Source of the DNA: Chaetoceros tenuissimus | Lineage: Eukaryota > Bacillariophyta > Thalassiosirophyceae > Chaetocerotales > Chaetocerotaceae | Reading direction: 5' to 3' | Length of the DNA: 64,000 nt | Assembly (NCBI GenBank): GCA_021927905.1 | Contig: BLLK01000047.1 | Coordinates: 3,162,001-3,226,000 of the forward strand | Shown: positions 31,171 to 39,457 of the stretch, in pieces | How positions within the stretch are numbered: position 1 is the stretch's first letter | Layout: each line of letters opens with the position of its first letter | Notes under the pieces: generated by a model | What the model saw: only the letters and a program-made list of their open reading frames with translations | Database searches by the model: none | What the model was told of the DNA's origin: nothing | Made by a program: the position numbers and the translations under genes

Positions 31171-32391
31171 ATGTTTTCATGGTCTCATGGAAGTGATAAG
31201 AGAAGGTCATCGACCAGTTCAAAGTATACCCGGCAGCAACACATCACATCTTATCTTACAGATGCAGTGCTAAAGTCTTCTACACAAAAAGTAAATGATA
31301 CAACATATGATACTGTTTTTCTCACAGTCAATAATCAAGCGCTTCTTCTAAGAGTACATATACCGGCTTCAGCAACTATATTAGCTCCGAAAATGACTCT
31401 GGTAGGGATTAGAGGTAATCATCCATGGCTAGATTCTAGAATGCGAGTGATTGGTTATAGTAAAATTGAATCAGACTCCACCTTTATCCAAAGCGGTATT
31501 TTGCTGAATAAAGCAGTGAATGAAGTAGTTAGACATTTTCAATTGAATCCACCTTCAAATTTGGTGATTGTAGATGCTGGTCTTGCGAATTTACAGAAAT
31601 CACTTGGACTGAGTAATGACAATGCAAGTCTAGGAAATAAAGCCGGCAATGGTCATTCCAACAACACCAATGGACATTCGCAACAACAAGGAAAAGGAGA
31701 TGTATATGTACCATCGGCATTTACCAAGGGAAATGATTATGATCATCATAGTTTTCGAACACCTACCACTATTAATGAAGAACCTCAACCGGAACCATAC
31801 AAGTTACCAACACACTTTTCGAAAGTTGTCACTCTATCCTACAATGAGCAAAAGCATCAGGAAGATACTATTCGAAACCTTGATTTGCCAAATATACCGA
31901 CAGCATTTGAACAACTTGACTCATTAGATACCAAGACCATGACTGAAATGTTGGATAATCCTGAAAAACTTGTACAGAATGAGACATTGCAATTGTCACT
32001 TATTTCATATGTCGTCGAAATTGAATCGCTCAAGAATGCACTTTTGGAGGCCAATCAGACTGCTGCACAAGAGAATCAAATGTCAAAACCTACCCTTGAT
32101 ACTTTGGCAAATGAAGTGAAGCAACTGCAACAATCTCTCAAAACCAAGGTTGAGAAAGTGAATGAATTGCAGAGGAAACAAATGGATTTGTGTAAGCCAA
32201 TGAAAAAAGACAAGATTTTGCATAAACTGAAAAAGGCAAAGAAGCAGAGTTTTGAAGAAAGTGAAGGACTTGCATATGATTGGTTGAGTAATGGTGCGAA
32301 TGATGTCGAAGAATTTTTGGAAAAGTTCTTGAAAGTGAGAACGGTTCATCATGTGAGAGCAGCGAAAATAGAACGTCTAGAACACTCATAA
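31171..32391 (+). CDS. VPS37: VPS37-like ESCRT-I subunit (Mod_r domain)
   Basis: A single exon of about 406 aa from 31171. The C-terminal 150 residues form the helical Mod_r domain: EMLDNPEKLVQNE, SYVVEIESLKNALLEANQ, then EVEEFLEKFLKVRTVHHVRAAKIERL, which fits the family's closing R-xx-H-xxR-xxK-xE-xL pattern. VPS37 joins TSG101/VPS23 and VPS28 in ESCRT-I, which sorts ubiquitinated cargo into multivesicular endosomes. The N-terminal half contains a possible UEV-like or other small domain (KMTLVGIRGNHPWLD) and a His/Asn/Gln-rich linker. A spliceable short frame lies downstream and could be a 3' UTR or separate transcript. Confidence 0.8.
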   Translation: MFSWSHGSDKRRSSTSSKYTRQQHITSYLTDAVLKSSTQKVNDTTYDTVFLTVNNQALLLRVHIPASATILAPKMTLVGIRGNHPWLDSRMRVIGYSKIESDSTFIQSGILLNKAVNEVVRHFQLNPPSNLVIVDAGLANLQKSLGLSNDNASLGNKAGNGHSNNTNGHSQQQGKGDVYVPSAFTKGNDYDHHSFRTPTTINEEPQPEPYKLPTHFSKVVTLSYNEQKHQEDTIRNLDLPNIPTAFEQLDSLDTKTMTEMLDNPEKLVQNETLQLSLISYVVEIESLKNALLEANQTAAQENQMSKPTLDTLANEVKQLQQSLKTKVEKVNELQRKQMDLCKPMKKDKILHKLKKAKKQSFEESEGLAYDWLSNGANDVEEFLEKFLKVRTVHHVRAAKIERLEHS

Positions 32392-32504
32392 ATAGGAGTG
32401 TTTCAAGTTGTTGGTGAATTGTAAAAGTAAGATAATTTTCTTTTTTATCGTAACTTTCTAGTCTACTAAAGTTAGAACGACAACAAGGACCTGAATATAA
32501 ACCG

Positions 32505-32762
32505 ATGCCTTTTATGGAGGAGAAACCGAGTGAAGGAGCGACCGAAACTTTGACTGGCATACGTTTGGAAAGAAAAGCGGTTTTTGCAGCATTGAGAAGT
32601 AATGATAACAATGTGGAGCATGCAGGTAATAGCTGTTGACTTCTACAAAATTGGTTTGTCTCAAATGTAATATAATTTTCGAAGAAGTAATGATAATAAA
32701 GTAATGATAATAACTTGATTTTAGAATATTCTTCTTCTGTGCATGACATAAAAGAGAACTAG
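32505..32762 (+). CDS. Possible 52-aa protein in two exons downstream of VPS37
   Basis: Exon 32505-32625 and exon 32725-32762 join in frame across a 99-nt GT-AG intron (GTAATA...TTTTAG) to give MPFMEEKPSEGATETLTGIR and a charged tail ending HDIKEN. The frame is open upstream to a pyrimidine-rich CTAG acceptor at 32461. It has coding-like composition but no known relative. It could be a small gene, an alternative 3' exon of VPS37, or chance; no donor in VPS37 gives the correct phase. Confidence 0.3.
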
Positions 32763-32787
32763 ACATCGCTTGTCAAGGTATAATCTC

Positions 32788-35362
32788 TTATTGTCCACTT
32801 GTGGAAGCTTTATCAAAACTGTATGAGACAAGTGCTTGAACCAATTCTTCCTTTTCAATAAAGCCTGTTGTATCGATATTTTCCTGTGTACATATTAATC
32901 TTAACTCTCGAATCTTTTTACTTCTCAGTTTGCACGCATATGACGTCTCTTCGTCAACTGATGATGGATCAGACTGCTCTTGGCTTTCTACCTGCCTTTC
33001 TAAATCTTGTGCTTCACTCATTGAGGTATCGGGTTCGCAACCTGCATTTGGAGCTTTAGAAGATTCAATGTTTCTTTCCAAATGGGCTTTTGCCTCATTC
33101 AACGAGGTAACGCATATGTTTTGTTCGCATCCTTTATCTGAGACATGAAAAGAATCATCTTTCATTGGTTTCTTGTGCAATTTTGCCATAGCATTATCTA
33201 AAGTGAAAGCTACTACCTGATTGTAGAGGCCTTCTGAGTGAAAGCTACTACCTGATTGTAGAGGCCTTTTGCAACAAAAAACCTTCCATTATTTCTTGCG
33301 TTTTGGAATACTTTGTTCCTTTTGAAAGGGGTATTCATACGTAGTGGAAAAGTTGAGGTTAGCTTCTCAATCACTGCTTTCTTATCAAGGCTGGGATAAA
33401 AATCATTAGTGCGCTGCTGCGTCTGTAGAATGTTATGAACAAAATCTTCTTCTTTGCTTGTATCGAAATCTTCGTCCAAGAGCGGTTGTCTTGTCCAATA
33501 CTCGAATTTTTGTAAGCATATAACCTTTCCTCTCGATTTTCCTCCAGCTGGTTTCCAAGTAACTTCCATGATCTCCTCATACTTTGTAGCCGCTTCGATG
33601 TATAAAGATGCTATGGTTCGAGATCCTCTCATTTCGTCATGTTTGTCTACGAGCATTTTGCGACACATAGAACGAGGGATGAACATCTCATCATACCACG
33701 CCCATGTTTGGAGGAGTTCTTTAACTCGAGATGCGGCACGTTTCTGACTGTTTTTGTCCCAATCAGTACTTGATGCATAACATAATCTGCAACAGTATTC
33801 TTTGTCGGGGGAAATGCAGTACTCGGTCATGGGGGTAGATTCATGACATATGACACATATGAATGTTTCCGGTTGACCTAAGATGCTCTCAGTGACGAGG
33901 TCTTCAATATTCTCTTGTATGTTTTGTCCTTGATTCCATTTTACAAGAGTCCCACATGAAAGCCATTCTTCTGATCCTAATGCTGATCGTATACTGTCGA
34001 TACTATGAAACATTAGGAGAAGCCATCCTTCGTAAGATTGGACCATCACTTTTTTTGGCATAATATGGCCTTTGGGCACCATGTGCTTCCTAATAAACAG
34101 AATATATGGTAGCATTTTTGTTTTATCCAATATTTTTTGCGGTACTTCCAACATGTTGATAGGTGCTGTTACAGAGGTTGAACATGTCATATGAACAAAG
34201 TACTCTATTATCGAATTTTTCTTTCTTGTATAAAACTGATGAACCAAGCTCCTTTACCTCGACAACGATACCTCTACTGATAACATCTTTCAAATAGCTT
34301 TGAATAGAAGACCTATCAGGGAATATGTACGAATACTCTGTTCGGAGTATGGATGCCACATGACATTTTAGGGTACCACCTCCAGTATGCCCAACATCGA
34401 CATACTTTTCAATTAATGAACAAAGTAAATCGAAATTTCCCTTGTTTGACGAAGGTTCATCAAAAGTCTCTTCTTGTTTTTGATCTGACTCAAGTCCTAT
34501 ACACACTTTTGATGCACATGATCCATTTTCGATATCGGAAGAATTGCGATTATTCACAGAACCACCTGTCGGCTCTACAACAACAGTATCAGATTTACTG
34601 ACACAATTTACAAAACCAGGTGGAATAACTGGCAATGTCTTTCGCATTCCAATTACATGGGTATCGCTCCTAGATTGCCTTGAAATCACAATTGTTTTAC
34701 AGTGTGGCTTATTCAACTTCGATAAGAGATATGCGTAATCTACGTCAGATGTGATGAAGCATAGCGATGCTCCATCTAGATTGTTGTATGCGAATTCCAT
34801 TGAATCAACAATAATCATCTTATCAGCAACTTCTTTTCGCCCGTTATGTGGGCAGTCGACCTATCATTTGAGAATTTTGTCAGAATTTTAGAGCTCAACA
34901 AAGTAATGAATTTATGTCTTTACGGTATATTGTACCTACCAGATGGCATCCAGATAGCTGTAGTTCAGATCGCTTTTCTTCTGGAATTTGATTCAGACCA
35001 ATACTAGCATAAGCGCGGAAACAGACAATTTGTCCATGTGCCAGTAAAATAGATTTAATCTTTGAAATAATTTCTTTCCCACTCCAATCTGTAGGAATGG
35101 GTACGTTTTCAATGTCCCAAAAGATTGCAAGTGGTCGAGACATGCCTTGCAGTGCCTCTGATACAGCTGTGAAGATGTCATGTGCTACCAATTTAGGTAT
35201 TCCACCTTCTTTACACAGATCTAAGATAACTTCATTTGAATCTCTCCGGAACGTGTCCCATGTAGCTCCAATCGCAATCAGTTGATCTCCATAACGCGTC
35301 AAGCCTAAATTGGATGACGATTTCACCCATTGCTCAAACGAGTTCATCGTTTGATTACTCAA
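32788..35362 (-). CDS. NYN-domain (MARF1-like) RNA-processing protein with zinc finger; exon broken or spliced at a 35-bp duplication
   Basis: Exon 1 is 35362-34940 and exon 2 34860 to about 34184 (79-nt intron). These give a NYN nuclease-type domain: RPLAIFWDIENVPIP, VDCPHNGRKEVADKM, LCFITSDVDYAYLL with its Asp residues. Next is a winged-helix/LOTUS-like part (GGGTLKCHVASILR). The next boundary is uncertain: a 94-nt intron (34090-34183, GTTCAA...TTATTAG) restores the frame, as does a 28-nt alternative. Then come a Cys finger (CVICHES...CCRLC) and a frame ending at 33213. A 35-bp tandem duplication there shifts the frame; leaving out 35 nt continues it to 32788 through a SAP-like end (RELRLICTQENIDTTGF). 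Full length would be about 788 aa. NYN-LOTUS proteins cleave or bind RNA in germline control in animals. Confidence 0.7.
33203..33271. repeat. 35-bp tandem duplication inside the NYN gene, creating a GT...AG segment
   Basis: The unit at 33203-33237 is repeated at 33238-33271. On the minus strand each copy contains CAG|GTAGTAGC, so the duplicated material can be read as a 35-nt intron GTAGTAGC...CAATCAG between two AGGT sites. Removing it restores one open frame from 34089 to 32788. Confidence 0.92.
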
Positions 35363-35995
35363 CCAATTTGCTAAGTATGTGTAGACTTACTATGAAAGGC
35401 TATGGAGAGTTTTTTGTTCAACTTTTATGTACTTCTATCACTTCTATTCCTATTTTGATGGGATTGTCAGGAAGAAAAGAAAAAGATGGGACTCAAAGAT
35501 GGGACTCAATGTCCTTCCGTAATTTTGTTCTTGCGATTATGTTCGTTCCTTGTGGTGTAGATAAAGCGTAGCAAGCACAACAAACACAAAAAGCAAAAAA
35601 GGGACTTCATTATATAAAATGAACAATCCAAAAAGAATTGGAAACATCACTTTTCAAGTTTTCCGTTGGAATCACATTACGAAGAGATCTAAGAATTATG
35701 ATTAACTCCGATCAAATGATGAGTCATTGTGTGGTCATTGGTCAAAGGGAGAACATGAGAACACTTCACGAGCAAATGATAGAAGGGCAAACAAAGTAAA
35801 TAGTAGGAAATGTACTATCAGATGTTGAATACTCAATCAAAGCGGCAGGAAATGCACGAGCAAATTCACAACAGGCACATCGCCACGACCAAATAAGATT
35901 AAAAAGAAGCGAGCGGAGGCTGATCATCTTCATCTTCCTTCTTTTCGTCCTCATAAAATACAGAAAATCATTTTCTCGATCTCAACGCAAACAGC
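35363..35995. other. Divergent spacer between the NYN gene and the secreted-protein gene
   Basis: About 630 bp. It carries a copy of a small dispersed motif (AAGATGGGACTCAATG and following bases, 35484-35553), which recurs near 37430 and 37635. The AT-rich remainder holds both promoters. Confidence 0.5.
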
Positions 35996-36598
35996 ATGAT
36001 GTTCAACAAGTCCACAGCTCTCCTTTCTGCTCTTCTTGTCACCACCTCTGTGACAGCAGCAGATCTTCGCACAAAGTCTACTAATGAAGATATCCGCAAT
36101 GTAATTCATTCCAAGGATGACATTGGGGCCATGTTAAAGAATATTCCTATGAATGCTATTCGTAAACTCAACTCTGAAACTTGCGAGAGTGAAACTGCCA
36201 ACCTCTACATGAACCAGGGTGTTCAGGATGCCTTGGCTGTGGATATCTCTGACTACACCACCAGTTCCTACTGCTCCGGGTCATCTACAAAGGTGTCTTG
36301 TGATTACAAGGATGCATATTCTGGTCTAGAGGCCGCTTGCGAAAGTGCAGGAGGTCAGCTATTCCAGTATTCAGTCACCATGAAGGGTCAGGGCATCTCT
36401 GTTTCCTACAAGAATATGGCCGATTGTATTGGCGCAAGCTGTGATAAAGATGCTGCATTGGACATACAGGAAGAATTTTTCAGCATGTTTACTGCTTTTG
36501 GTTTTGAAGTGACTGTGAAAGAGTCAGGAGCAAGCAATGCCTCTGCAGCTGCAGTCGCAATGATTGCACTTACCGGAGTAGTGGCAACTTTGATCTAA
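35996..36598 (+). CDS. Secreted, probably GPI-anchored small Cys protein, function unknown
   Basis: A single exon of 200 aa. Residues 1-21 are a signal peptide (ALLSALLVTTSVTA|AD). The mature part has six Cys (ETCES, SYCSG, VSCDY, AACES, ADCIGASC), consistent with three disulphides. The C-terminus is a small-residue site (SGASNASA) followed by a hydrophobic tail ending VVATLI, the pattern of a GPI-attachment signal. Codon use looks more GC-rich and regular than in neighbouring genes, which may mean high expression. It resembles lineage-specific diatom cell-surface proteins; no function can be assigned. The start could be 35996 or the next codon. Confidence 0.8.
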   Translation: MMFNKSTALLSALLVTTSVTAADLRTKSTNEDIRNVIHSKDDIGAMLKNIPMNAIRKLNSETCESETANLYMNQGVQDALAVDISDYTTSSYCSGSSTKVSCDYKDAYSGLEAACESAGGQLFQYSVTMKGQGISVSYKNMADCIGASCDKDAALDIQEEFFSMFTAFGFEVTVKESGASNASAAAVAMIALTGVVATLI

Positions 36599-38071
36599 AG
36601 TCTTCAGTGAAAGTTAATACCTCTTTCCCTTTTGTTGCAGGTCAAAAGGCTCTTTGGATAAATAACATTTTTAATATAAAATTTTACTTGATATAGTTTC
36701 TTATTACATGAAATAAAATTGAAAATATTGGAATGATGAATCGTCCCCAATTAACAAGTATTTGTTGAACTAGTCCTTTCTTGTGCACCATGTCCAATGA
36801 TTCCAACTTTTAACTGATTAACGCTTTGTGCCGTCGAACTGAGGCCGCCTTCACATTATTTACGTATGTTAATTCTTGTCTAGTACAGATACCTAGTAGA
36901 TCTGGTCAAATCCACATTACACTTGTGTCGTCGAACCAAAGCTTCGAATCATTTTTAATGTAGAAATATGCCTCAGATGTTTCAAGGTCTACTGAAATGC
37001 ACCCACGCACCTACCTTTTCAACTCTATTAGTTTCTATTTTCTCTCATATTTTGAAAAAGGTGCACTTTGAAATGATTTTATTTCGTGAAAGGAACAATA
37101 TATTGCTTTGTCCTACTTAACTTATGATCGTAGATACTCCCATTCTCTCTTCATCATATTGCAGTCCAACAATGTAGTGAGCAAGCAATCTTTGGTCAAA
37201 GACAAAAGTAAACATTACCCTTGATATTGAAACGAAGCCTTGTGTAGAAACATACCTGCTTGTCTCGTAGGAATACCTACATCTAGTTAAAAATTAATTT
37301 CAAAAGAGTCTTTTTGAGAGTACAAGAGTTTTTGGATTGGATATGTATGTAGACTAGCAGCATTTACGAGATGAGGCGTTACCTAGTTACTGGCGTTCCA
37401 AAGATGAGACAAAGATGTGAAGGTTATAAACATGGGACTCAATGACAGATGTTTTTGCAACCACAGTATGATGACATTACAATGGTAAAAAGACAATACT
37501 GCAGACAATACATTTTGTTATGAAGCCATGCTATCTGTTTTAAATTATTCCGGAAATGTAGAGTTGTGGCGCTCATGTAGTGATGACATCAATGATGCTT
37601 CCAAAGATGACACAAAGATGTGAGGGTATAAAGATGGGACTCAATGCCCTTCTGTGAGTTTGTTCTTTTAATTCCATGCCAATGCTGTGTGGGGAAAAGA
37701 CAATACTCCAACAATGACAATAGATAACAAATGTAGTACTTCGTCTTGTGCGAATAGGCTTGAAAAATGAGAGAAGATGAATTACTCTACGTAAAATCAC
37801 CATATCTCAAGAAGGAGATGCTCGATTGTGTTCGTTTTTGTGATGTGGATGCCTGACAAAAGCAAAAGGAAAACATTAGTAAAAGTATTACAAACTTTTT
37901 TAATTTTTCGACGATACGTTTATGACGTTGAAAATTGTGCTGAAATGTTTGATGATTTTTAGAATACTGTGAAAGTACTTACAGTACATTCACAAAGTGT
38001 GAATTTCGTTTGTTTTCATTATTTCAAGCACCATATGAATAAACAATAAAAAAATTTAAGTAAAAGGGATC
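36599..38071. other. Largest gene-free spacer, about 1.5 kb, with diverged repeats
   Basis: AT-rich and without convincing coding frames. Two diverged copies of a ~48-bp segment lie at 37396-37444 and 37599-37646, and a weaker repeated pair (GTCGTCGAAC-type) near 36832 and 36930. It ends at the tRNA gene. No transposon ends were recognised. Confidence 0.5.
37396..37646. repeat. Two diverged copies of a ~48-bp segment, 203 bp apart
   Basis: Copies at 37396-37444 and 37599-37646 share TTCCAAAGATGA, ACAAAGATGTGA, TATAAA and TGGGACTCAATG with a few differences. The 3' part, and in the second copy the following TTTGTTCTT, also matches 35484-35553 upstream of the secreted-protein gene. The function is unknown. 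Confidence 0.75.
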
Positions 38072-38144
38072 TTCCGATACAGGGACTCGAACCCTGGTTT
38101 GGAACGTGAGAGGCTCCTGTGATAACCACCTACACTATATCGGA
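38072..38144 (-). tRNA. trnE-CTC: tRNA-Glu, anticodon CTC
   Basis: A 73-nt cloverleaf on the minus strand. The acceptor stem is TCCGATA/TATCGGA with discriminator A; the D arm is GTG...CAC with GG in the loop; the anticodon stem is GGAGC/GTTCC with loop CTCTCAC, anticodon CTC (codon GAG, Glu); the T arm is AGGGTTCGAGTCCCT, with canonical TTCGA. No intron is present and CCA is not encoded. The internal A and B boxes are intact. T-rich runs just downstream on the minus strand (about 38049-38066) fit a Pol III terminator. Confidence 0.95.
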
Positions 38145-38296
38145 TGTTGTTGCGTTGATGGCGGTCATTGCAATACATAATGTATTGAAATTTTGGTGTA
38201 GCACAACGGACGACCATTCATTCATTCATTCTTTCTCCATTCTATTTCACCATCTATTTTCCACCCTACCACCACACAACTATACAAGAACAACAA

Positions 38297-39394
38297 ATGT
38301 CTGGTCCCATTGAGAATAGCAACACTGGAGGAGACTCCATGCCTCCAGCAGATGTACCAGAGATTAATCCTGAAGACGTTGAGGCGATCCGTATTGATGT
38401 AGAGGATGAAGATGATGAGGAACACGAAGATGATGACGACGACGATGACGACGATGATGATGATGACTTTGTCTCGGCTCTCCCAGCTCCAATTAGAAAA
38501 TGTGTAGATGAACTCAAACTTCTCAATGATCAGAGGGAGAAATTGCTAGAGGAATATATGAAGGAGAGGGCCGCACTTGAACAAAAGTATCAAGCTATGA
38601 TGAATCCTTTGTTTGATCAAAGAAGACAGATTATCAGTGGAGCAAATGATGCAGCTACTAATAATGCTGATGAAAAGGAAGTCAATGAAGTACCACAAGA
38701 CTTTCCATCTGGTGTACCTGAATTTTGGACCCTAGCTATGTCAAACATTGAGACTTTGGAAGAACTCATTACTGAAAGAGATACTGAGGCACTCAACTTT
38801 TTGAAAGATATTACTTGTCAAGACTTTGAAAATGGACTTGGATTCAAACTTAGCTTTCATTTTGACCCCAATCCTTTCTTTACAAACAATGTTCTGACCA
38901 AGACATATGACGTGCCAAATCTTTACTTGTTGGAAGATGAACCAATCTTGAAGAATGTCAGTGGATGTGAGATTGACTGGAAAGATGCAGAAATGTGCTT
39001 GACTCATAGGGTTGTTTGTAAGAAGCAAAGAAACAAAAAGGGAGAAATACGCCATGTCAAAAAGAGAGAAAAGATTGAATCTTTGTTTCACTTTTTCTCT
39101 CCACCCAAGTTGCCTGATCTTTCAGAAATGGATGAAGAAGAAGCAGATGCGATCGAGGAAGCATTTGATCATGATTATGATGTGGCGCAACAGTTTAGAT
39201 GCCATATTATACCAAAGGCAGTGTTGTGGTTTTCGGGTGAAGCTATGAGTAATGCTTTGGAAGGAGTCTTTGATGGTGATGACAATTTACTTGCTGGACA
39301 AATATCGCAGGCAATGGCTCAAAACACTACTGATAGTTCTCCTTTCCCTCCTCCTGTAGAAGGAACTGAAGAACCAGAGTGTAAGCAAAGTTAG
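38297..39394 (+). CDS. NAP1: Nucleosome assembly protein (NAP1 family)
   Basis: A single exon of 365 aa. Residues about 70-100 form the dimerisation helix (ERAALEQKYQAMMNPLFDQRR), followed by the NAP fold: GVPEFWTLAMSN, FKLSFHFDPNPFFTN, the acidic-aromatic block FHFFSPPKLPD and a closing acidic helix. It chaperones H2A-H2B in cytoplasm and nucleus. The acidic stretch is N-terminal (about residues 37-57, an Asp run encoded by a GAY microsatellite) rather than C-terminal as in yeast and animal NAP1; the C-terminus ends in a short Gln/Pro-rich tail. The start lies 150 bp beyond the divergent tRNA. Confidence 0.93.
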   Translation: MSGPIENSNTGGDSMPPADVPEINPEDVEAIRIDVEDEDDEEHEDDDDDDDDDDDDDFVSALPAPIRKCVDELKLLNDQREKLLEEYMKERAALEQKYQAMMNPLFDQRRQIISGANDAATNNADEKEVNEVPQDFPSGVPEFWTLAMSNIETLEELITERDTEALNFLKDITCQDFENGLGFKLSFHFDPNPFFTNNVLTKTYDVPNLYLLEDEPILKNVSGCEIDWKDAEMCLTHRVVCKKQRNKKGEIRHVKKREKIESLFHFFSPPKLPDLSEMDEEEADAIEEAFDHDYDVAQQFRCHIIPKAVLWFSGEAMSNALEGVFDGDDNLLAGQISQAMAQNTTDSSPFPPPVEGTEEPECKQS

Positions 39395-39457
39395 TTGAGG
39401 TAGTTATTAATTAGTAGTATATTCATATGAAAAGTATTTTCCAATTCATTATTACTC

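Noticed and set aside
38400-38480. GAY microsatellite considered as a regulatory repeat
   Set aside because: It lies in frame within NAP1 and encodes the acidic stretch expected of a histone chaperone.
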